Assembly (NCBI GenBank): GCA_003151895.1
Contig: PLYX01000236.1
Location: forward strand, 356-7,692
Reading direction: 5' to 3'
DNA length: 7,337 nt
From: Solirubrobacterales bacterium
GTDB lineage: Bacteria > Actinomycetota > Thermoleophilia > Solirubrobacterales > Solirubrobacteraceae
The translations under genes were made by a program, and so were the position numbers. Positions within the stretch are counted from its first letter, which is position 1. Each line of letters opens with the position of its first letter. The notes beneath the pieces are model-generated. The model was not told the origin of the DNA. It did no database searches and saw nothing but the letters and a program-made list of their open reading frames with translations. Positions 1 through 4,224 of this stretch are shown here, piece after piece.

Positions 1-33
1 AGTAGAAGTTGAGCACCTGCACGACTGCGCAGG

Positions 34-483
34 CTATCGGTCTTGCTCGCAGATGACCAGCGCGCGCGCCACCATGTCCCGCTCTCCGGGGTAGCTGAGC
101 GCCTTTTGCGCCTCGGCGAACCCCATCCAGCGAGCCTCCAAAACCTCGTCGTCGTGGTCGGCGGGATCGCCGCTCACGTAGCGAAACAGGAAGAAGAACA
201 CGCTCTTGGCCACCCTGCGCCGGTCGCGCGCATACCAGTAGCGCAGCTCGCCGAGCTCGCTGAGCGGCTCGGCCTCCACACCGGTCTCCTCGCGCACCTC
301 GCGGGTCGCGGCCTGTACGACCGTCTCCCCCTCGTCGAGATGCCCCTTCGGCAGGCCGAGCACGTGCGAACCGTCGGCGGCGCGCCTGGTGGGGACGATC
401 ACAAGGACCTTTCCGTCATGGACCACGACACCGCCGGCCGACACCTCGCGCCCGGAGTCCTGTGTGGAGCGCTTAGAAGACAT
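34..483 (-). CDS. Nudix hydrolase (MutT/Ap4A-hydrolase-like)
   Basis: The 149-residue protein is a single Nudix domain. A complete Nudix box is visible at residues 47-69: G47, E53, then R61-E62-V63-R64-E65-E66-T67-G68-V69, matching GX5EX7REUXEEXGU; its glutamates bind the catalytic Mg2+ or Mn2+. Enzymes of this family cleave a nucleoside diphosphate linked to another group. The 'LPKGH' lead-in and the 'YWY...AKSVFFFLF' strand resemble diadenosine polyphosphate (Ap4A-type) hydrolases more than 8-oxo-dGTP MutT, but the substrate cannot be settled from sequence. There is no signal peptide, so it is cytoplasmic. The ATG (481-483) lies inside the last codons of the upstream Crp-like gene, whose stop is at 473-475; the 11-base overlap implies one mRNA and translational coupling. 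The length is normal for the family and the gene appears intact. The family call is very secure and the substrate uncertain. Confidence 0.95.
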   Translation of the reverse strand: MSSKRSTQDSGREVSAGGVVVHDGKVLVIVPTRRAADGSHVLGLPKGHLDEGETVVQAATREVREETGVEAEPLSELGELRYWYARDRRRVAKSVFFFLFRYVSGDPADHDDEVLEARWMGFAEAQKALSYPGERDMVARALVICEQDR

Positions 484-1171
484 ACCCGTCGAGCGCCGCG
501 GGATCGTGCACCACGAGGCGACCGCGGCCCTGGGAGATCACCCCGGCGCGCTCGAGCACGGCGAGGAAGCGTGAGGCCGACTCGCGCGAGGAGCCCGCGA
601 GCTTGGCGAGGTCGGCTTGCGTGGCTGTGAGAAGCACCTCCTCCTCAGACGCCCCCGTGGCGACGGCCTGGGCGACGAGCTCGCCGAGCACCACGGCGAC
701 GCGGCTCTGGACGGTCTGGAAGGACTGTTTGGCCAGGCGGTCGTTGGTTTCGCGCAGACGCCGCCCGAGCGCCACGACGAGACGAATCGCGATTTCAGGG
801 TGCTCGGCCATCAGCCTGCGCATGTCCGGCCCCAGCACCGCGACCACGCTCGTGCGCTGCACCGCCTCGACGGTTGCCGAGCGCAGCTCGTCCTCGAACA
901 TGGCGAGCTCGCCGAAGATGTCTCCCGGCCCGAACGTGGCGAGCGTGATCGTCCGTCCGTCGGAGTGCTCGCGCACCGCGCGAGCACGGCCCGAGCGCAC
1001 GACGTAACACGTGTCGCTCGCGTCGCCCTCTCGGAACACGATCTGACCCGGTTCGAACGTGCGCGGCACCGCGAGCCCGGCGATCCGCTCGAGATCGTCG
1101 TGCTCGAGCGTCGAGAACACCGGCACGCGCCCGAGCAACTCGACTATCTCCGCCGCCTTGGTAGCCGCCAT
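473..1171 (-). CDS. Crp/Fnr-family transcriptional regulator
   Basis: This 232-residue protein has the classic two-domain layout. Residues about 15-125 form a cyclic-nucleotide-binding beta-roll with the phosphate-binding cassette 'FGELAMFEDELRSATV' (G87, E88, R97, S98). The E. coli Crp residues that grip the ribose and phosphate of cAMP are therefore retained, although the E-to-R spacing is one residue shorter. A long dimerisation helix follows at about 126-170. A C-terminal winged helix-turn-helix follows (about 184-222, 'TQADLAKLAGSSRESASRFLAVLERAGVI'), where S195-R196-E197 begins the recognition helix. There is no N-terminal Cys cluster, so it is not an Fnr-type oxygen sensor. It is the first gene of an operon with the overlapping Nudix gene. 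The ATG at 1169-1171 has no clear Shine-Dalgarno sequence but a -10-like GATATT lies 8 bases upstream, so the message may be nearly leaderless. Ligand (cAMP, other nucleotide, or none) is inferred only from the cassette. Confidence 0.95.
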   Translation of the reverse strand: MAATKAAEIVELLGRVPVFSTLEHDDLERIAGLAVPRTFEPGQIVFREGDASDTCYVVRSGRARAVREHSDGRTITLATFGPGDIFGELAMFEDELRSATVEAVQRTSVVAVLGPDMRRLMAEHPEIAIRLVVALGRRLRETNDRLAKQSFQTVQSRVAVVLGELVAQAVATGASEEEVLLTATQADLAKLAGSSRESASRFLAVLERAGVISQGRGRLVVHDPAALDGYVF

Positions 1172-1319
1172 GCCCAGGGAATATCACAGCCGGGGCCCGT
1201 GCCAGATATTCTGGCGCGTGCCCTCGAGGGCCGGCTTCGGCGAACAACGGTCGGAACCCCGGCAACTCGAAGTCGCTTGAATCCGCAACTTGCGAGCGCC
1301 GCGGCGGTATCTTCACAAT
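1172..1319. promoter_or_regulatory. Divergent promoter region, regulator operon / secreted protein gene
   Basis: This 148-base gap separates the minus-strand regulator from the plus-strand secreted-protein gene. On the minus strand, GATATT (1180-1185) preceded by TG at one base spacing reads as an extended -10 and ends 8 bases before the regulator ATG. On the plus strand, TATCTT (1308-1313) ends 6 bases before the ATG at 1320, the distance expected if transcription starts at the ATG itself. I see no convincing -35 for either, and no Shine-Dalgarno sequence. Box assignments are by eye and tentative. Confidence 0.4.
1201..1215. promoter_or_regulatory. Candidate operator: perfect inverted repeat GCCAGA-TAT-TCTGGC
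   Basis: The six-base arms (1201-1206 and 1210-1215) are exact reverse complements around TAT. After one mismatched pair, two further pairs (1198-1199 with 1217-1218) continue the symmetry. It lies 30-44 bases upstream of the regulator ATG, about where the -35 region would be, so a dimer bound here could repress or tune the regulator gene. The sequence does not match the E. coli Crp site TGTGA-N6-TCACA; only isolated TCACA half-sites occur (1184-1188 and 1313-1317). Binding by the adjacent Crp-like protein is an inference from position and symmetry. Confidence 0.4.
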
Positions 1320-1811
1320 ATGGGTCCGTTGAGGTCGATCGCCCCGCTCATGCTCGTCGCGGCGTTCGCGCCCGCGTCCGCCCATTCACTGCTGCGCTCG
1401 CGCGAACTGTGGGCCACCGTGGATGTGTGCAGCCCGAAGGATCAGCCCAACACCATCGGGGTCCGCGGGTCGATGCCACGTGACGGCCACTCCAAGGACG
1501 TCATGTACATGCGCTTCCGCGTGCAGTACCTGGACGCCACCAAGAAAGAATGGCTCAACCTCGGCAAGGGCGGCGATTCCGGCCTGCTGAAGCTCGGCTC
1601 TGGCGCGCTCACGCGCCAAGGGGGGTTCAGCGTCGAACTGGCGCCGGTCGCCGGCAAGCCCGCGGTCACCCTGCGCGGCTACGTGATCTTTCAGTGGCGC
1701 AGGGGCGCCACCGTGCTCCAGAGCGCCACGAGACTCACGACGTCCGGGCACACAAGCCTCGCGGGCGCCGACCCGCGCGGGTTCAGCGCCGCCACTTGCG
1801 CGCTCACGTAG
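1320..1811 (+). CDS. Small secreted protein of unknown function
   Basis: I do not recognise a named family. The 163-residue product begins with a typical Sec signal peptide: Arg at position 5, a hydrophobic run of about residues 7-19, and an A-x-A cleavage site 'ASA' before H22. The mature chain of about 142 residues has exactly two cysteines, C37 near its start and C160 three residues from its end. A disulfide between them would tie the two ends together, as in a small beta-sandwich. Alternating hydrophobic stretches such as 'MYMRFRVQYLD' and 'VTLRGYVIFQW' suggest beta strands. There is no lipobox, membrane anchor or catalytic motif. I chose ATG 1320 rather than an in-frame TTG at 1290 because the signal peptide starts cleanly there and a -10-like box sits just upstream. 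It is the only plus-strand gene here, and its stop overlaps the stop of the convergent phosphodiesterase gene. Confidence 0.8.
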   Translation: MGPLRSIAPLMLVAAFAPASAHSLLRSRELWATVDVCSPKDQPNTIGVRGSMPRDGHSKDVMYMRFRVQYLDATKKEWLNLGKGGDSGLLKLGSGALTRQGGFSVELAPVAGKPAVTLRGYVIFQWRRGATVLQSATRLTTSGHTSLAGADPRGFSAATCALT

Positions 1812-2535
1812 CGAACAGGCGCGGGTCGTTGGTGATGATGCCGCTCACCCCCAGCGCCGTGAGCTTGGCGATGCGTGCTGCGTCGTCCACCGTCCACACG
1901 TAGAGCTCCCCACGCTCCTGGGCGACGGCGCGGACGAGCGCGGGTGTGACCACACGCCAATTGGCCATGATCGCGTCAACAGCCCCCGTTCGCAGCGCCT
2001 CGCGCGCACGACGCGGCAGCAGCGCGCGGTAGCCGGTTAGCATCGCGAGCGCGGGGATCGCGGTGAGCGTGTCGCTTGTGTAGTCGCGCCTCACACGCGG
2101 CACAGACCAGCCGAGACGCAGCGACGGCTCGGCCGCTCGCACGCGTGCAAGCGAGGAGGGGTACATGCCGCTGATCAACGTTCTGCCCGTCAGGCCCGCC
2201 TTGCGCAGGGCGTCGACCACTCGCAGCTCGTACCCCGGGATCTTGACGTCGACGTCGAATTCGACGTCGGCAAACGCCTCGCCCGCAAGGTGCTCGAGCG
2301 CCTGCTCGAACGTGAGCGGCGTGCGCGAGCGCATGTCCTCGTAGTCGTGCGCCACGAACAGGCCACCGCTCCCGTCAACCTTCTCGCTGAGAACGTCGAA
2401 CTCGATCATCTCCACGTCGTGGGCAAGCGCGGCGTCGAAGCTTGCAAGCGTGTTGCCCTGCGCGAGGTGAGCCGCGCCCTTGTGCCCCACCCGCCGGGGG
2501 CGTGTCCCGGCGCGGATGACTTCGTCGGTGGCCAC
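1804..2535 (-). CDS. Glycerophosphodiester phosphodiesterase family protein
   Basis: This 243-residue protein carries the GDPD TIM-barrel motifs in order: 'GHKGA...GNTLASF' (H18, K19), the metal-binding E-x-D 'IEFDV' (E45, D47), the second catalytic histidine 'VAHD' (H63), 'VDVKIPG' (D96, K98), and the C-terminal 'YVWTVDD...GVSGIITNDP' (W214-D237). Such enzymes hydrolyse glycerophosphodiesters to glycerol-3-phosphate and an alcohol, using a divalent metal. There is no signal peptide, so it acts in the cytoplasm. Two usual active-site residues are conservatively changed: H-R becomes H-K, and the third metal ligand E-x-K becomes D-x-K. GTG 2535 was chosen as start because a GGTGG-like ribosome site precedes it and the family motif starts 17 residues later. 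The same frame stays open upstream to 3039, but that part lies in the tetR gene in another frame. It is 38 bases downstream of tetR, so probably in the same operon. Confidence 0.9.
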   Translation of the reverse strand: MATDEVIRAGTRPRRVGHKGAAHLAQGNTLASFDAALAHDVEMIEFDVLSEKVDGSGGLFVAHDYEDMRSRTPLTFEQALEHLAGEAFADVEFDVDVKIPGYELRVVDALRKAGLTGRTLISGMYPSSLARVRAAEPSLRLGWSVPRVRRDYTSDTLTAIPALAMLTGYRALLPRRAREALRTGAVDAIMANWRVVTPALVRAVAQERGELYVWTVDDAARIAKLTALGVSGIITNDPRLFAT

Positions 2536-2573
2536 TACCCACCAGAGGATAGAGCCGCCCTCCGCCGACCGAC

Positions 2574-4022
2574 TCAGGAGACCTTCAGCCGCTTGCTCCT
2601 GGAGCCCGCCGCCTCGATCGCCTCGATCGCCGGCCTCGGGCCGACGTAGGGCGCGAGGATCAGGAACGTCAGGTGGTCCACCAGGCACGGCAGGTAGCGC
2701 AGCCGGTCGTGCGGCGCGTAGCTGGAGAGAATCGCCCAGATCGCCCCCATGATCGCCTCGGCAGCGACGCTCGGCGCCCGCTGCGGTTCCGGGATCCGCT
2801 CGGTCATCACGTTGATGAAGCCGTCGAGCACGCCGCTGACGCGCTCGACCATGCCGTTGCCGGCGTCGAACAGGTCTATGAACGACAGCTTCACCAACCC
2901 CGGGTGAGCCGCGCAATAGCCGATCAGGGCCTCCACCCCTTTGTGCACCGCCTCGGGCCAATCCGTGTCGTTGCGCGTGGCGCGCCGCACCGCGTCGTGG
3001 GCTTCTGCGGCGAACTCGTCGACAACCGCGAGCAGGCACTCTTCCTTGTTGGGGAACTCCCTGTGGAACGCTTCGGTCGACACCGTCGCGGCACGCGCGA
3101 TTTCAGCGTCGGTGATGTTTGTGTAACCGTCCTCCAGCGCGAGCTGCACCGTTGCGTCCATCACACGAGAGCGCCGGTCCTCGCGCGTCAGGAAGCGTGC
3201 CCGTTTGGCCACCAGGTGCGGGGGCCTGCCCGACCCGAGCGTGCGCAGGCGAGTGACCGCCGAGGAGCGGTAGGAGCCGACCCAGTCGAGCAGTTCGTCG
3301 GTGAGCCCCGCGAGCTCCTCGTGTCGACCTTCGCGCACTCGTCTGAGCACCACGAAGCGCACCCCTCCGACGATCGCGCGAGGCGCCAGCGGCGGCAGCG
3401 CGATACCGTCGGGCGTCAGGCTGAAGCCGGTCGCGACGACGCGCTCGAAGGCAGTTGCGGTGAGCTGCCGGCGTTCATGGCCGCGTGGCCCGATTCCGAT
3501 CGACTCGACAAGCACCAGGTTGGCGCCGCGCGGGTCGGAGGCGATTTCCCCGAGAAACACCTGGCAGGCCGCATACAGGCGGTTGGCCCAACCGCGCTCT
3601 GACAGCCACGCCTGCAGGACGCGTTTGCGCGAGGCGGCTACGAGCGCATCGTAGGTGGAGAGAAAGCAGTCTTCCTTGTTGGAGAACTGCTCGTAGAAAG
3701 CACGGCGCGAGACGCCCGCCAGCGCGATCACGTGGGCGACGCTCGTGCCGGCGTAGCCGCGCTGGTACACCGACTCGACCATGCCGCCGTAGAGGCGTGC
3801 GCGCTGGTGGCGCGCCACCGCCTCGCGAGCGAGACCGTGAGGACCGTGAGGAAGGCGCTTGTAGAGCGGAGTTAGCCCGTCATACGGGCTCGCCGAGCCA
3901 TCGTCGAGCAACAACTCGCCATCGCAAACAGTGGCATACGGGAGTTCCGGATAGTCGCCGGCGGGCAGGGTCGCCAACGACCCTTTGGCCACAGCCTCCC
4001 CATTTGTTCCACTCATCCCCAT
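2574..4022 (-). CDS. Tandem (double-unit) TetR-family transcriptional regulator
   Basis: The 482-residue chain holds two complete TetR units. After an N-terminal extension (about 1-70, ending in 'LPHGPHGLAREAV'), the first DNA-binding domain spans about 73-119 ('GYAGTSVAHVIALAGVSRRAFYEQFSNKE') with a helical ligand domain to about 255. A linker of about 256-282 leads to the second DNA-binding domain at about 283-329 ('GYTNITDAEIARAATVSTEAFHREFPNKE') and a second ligand domain to the end. The two 'F..-F-NKE' motifs are exactly 210 residues apart. An ordinary TetR protein is about 200 residues and dimerises; this one may fold as a built-in pseudo-dimer or bind two operators. The ATG at 4020-4022 follows a strong promoter with an embedded palindrome, suggesting autorepression. 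The phosphodiesterase gene lies downstream in the same direction, so it is the likely co-regulated target. The ligand is unknown. Confidence 0.93.
   Translation of the reverse strand: MGMSGTNGEAVAKGSLATLPAGDYPELPYATVCDGELLLDDGSASPYDGLTPLYKRLPHGPHGLAREAVARHQRARLYGGMVESVYQRGYAGTSVAHVIALAGVSRRAFYEQFSNKEDCFLSTYDALVAASRKRVLQAWLSERGWANRLYAACQVFLGEIASDPRGANLVLVESIGIGPRGHERRQLTATAFERVVATGFSLTPDGIALPPLAPRAIVGGVRFVVLRRVREGRHEELAGLTDELLDWVGSYRSSAVTRLRTLGSGRPPHLVAKRARFLTREDRRSRVMDATVQLALEDGYTNITDAEIARAATVSTEAFHREFPNKEECLLAVVDEFAAEAHDAVRRATRNDTDWPEAVHKGVEALIGYCAAHPGLVKLSFIDLFDAGNGMVERVSGVLDGFINVMTERIPEPQRAPSVAAEAIMGAIWAILSSYAPHDRLRYLPCLVDHLTFLILAPYVGPRPAIEAIEAAGSRSKRLKVS
3040..3071 (-). repeat. Second copy of the TetR NKE-motif DNA segment
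   Basis: This segment of the second TetR unit aligns without gaps to 3670-3701 in the first unit, 630 bases (210 codons) away, with 26 of 32 bases the same; 18 of the first 19 bases match. It encodes the end of the recognition helix and the 'F.NKE' turn. It marks the two units as homologous in exact register. Confidence 0.6.
3670..3701 (-). repeat. First copy of the TetR NKE-motif DNA segment
   Basis: Partner of the segment at 3040-3071; it encodes 'AFYEQFSNKE' of the first TetR unit. The strongest identity, TCTTCCTTGTTGG, covers the Asn-Lys-Glu-Glu/Asp codons. Confidence 0.6.
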
Positions 4023-4030
4023 TGTTCGGC

Positions 4031-4059
4031 AAGATAGTTCAGCACTGAACTATTGGCAA
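4031..4059 (-). promoter_or_regulatory. Promoter of the tandem tetR operon
   Basis: Reading on the minus strand, TTGCCA (4054-4059) and TATCTT (4031-4036) are separated by exactly 17 bases, five of six and four of six matches to the primary sigma consensus TTGACA/TATAAT. The -10 box ends 8 bases before the tetR ATG, so transcription probably starts at or within a base or two of the start codon, giving a leaderless or nearly leaderless mRNA; no Shine-Dalgarno sequence is present. The segment is visibly more AT-rich than its surroundings. Confidence 0.7.
4034..4053. promoter_or_regulatory. Candidate TetR operator, 9+2+9 perfect palindrome
   Basis: ATAGTTCAG (4034-4042) and CTGAACTAT (4045-4053) are exact reverse complements separated by CA. 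The palindrome fills the 17-base promoter spacer and runs three bases into the -10 box, so bound repressor would block RNA polymerase directly. Its length and position match known autoregulatory TetR operators. That the tandem TetR protein encoded 12 bases downstream binds it is a strong inference, since no other gene starts nearby. Confidence 0.75.
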
Positions 4060-4224
4060 GTCGTTGGTGAGCCGATCGCCGCGAATGTTTCTGACTCCGG
4101 GCCGCGGAACCCGACGGTTTCCCCCCATCGGCCGGCGGTGAGCGCCGGCGACACCATCTCCTCCCACGGCATCCTCGTGTCCACCGTGTTTCCAACTCGA
4201 TCTTATTCGAGAGGCTCGAGTGAT
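4060..4224. other. Intergenic region between lhr end and tetR promoter
   Basis: No convincing gene lies between the lhr stop codon and the tetR promoter. Short open frames here on both strands are Arg/Ser-rich, have no ribosome sites and run into neighbouring genes. The region contains the hairpin at 4131-4149 and, close to the lhr stop, small overlapping repeats of CTCGA/TCGAG (4195-4221) that could fold on the lhr transcript. Confidence 0.6.
4131..4149 (-). terminator. GC hairpin, possible lhr terminator
   Basis: GCCGGCG (4131-4137) and CGCCGGC (4143-4149) pair perfectly around a five-base loop, about 75 bases downstream of the lhr stop on the minus strand. No T-run follows on that strand (it continues into a G-rich stretch), so it is not a canonical intrinsic terminator. 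Hairpins lacking a U-tract have been proposed as terminators in GC-rich actinobacteria, and the position before an independent promoter fits. This is tentative. Confidence 0.3.

Noticed and set aside
16..33. Small hairpin CCTGC-8-GCAGG just after the Nudix stop
   Set aside because: Only five pairs, an eight-base loop and no T-run; not enough to call a terminator. The last 33 bases of the window's left edge otherwise hold nothing I can identify.
1290..1319. Alternative TTG start ten codons upstream of the secreted-protein ATG
   Set aside because: It would add an Arg-rich stretch and place the -10-like box inside the coding region; the signal peptide fits the ATG at 1320 better.
2250..2269. 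Perfect 20-base palindrome centred on GAATTC inside the phosphodiesterase gene
   Set aside because: It encodes 'DVEFDVDV' at the active-site strand; repeated GAC GTC codons explain the symmetry, and the protein there follows the family pattern.
2536..3039. Upstream extension of the phosphodiesterase reading frame
   Set aside because: The extension overlaps the second TetR unit in another frame, is Arg-rich and has no family similarity; the GTG at 2535 with a GGTGG-like ribosome site gives a normal-length enzyme.
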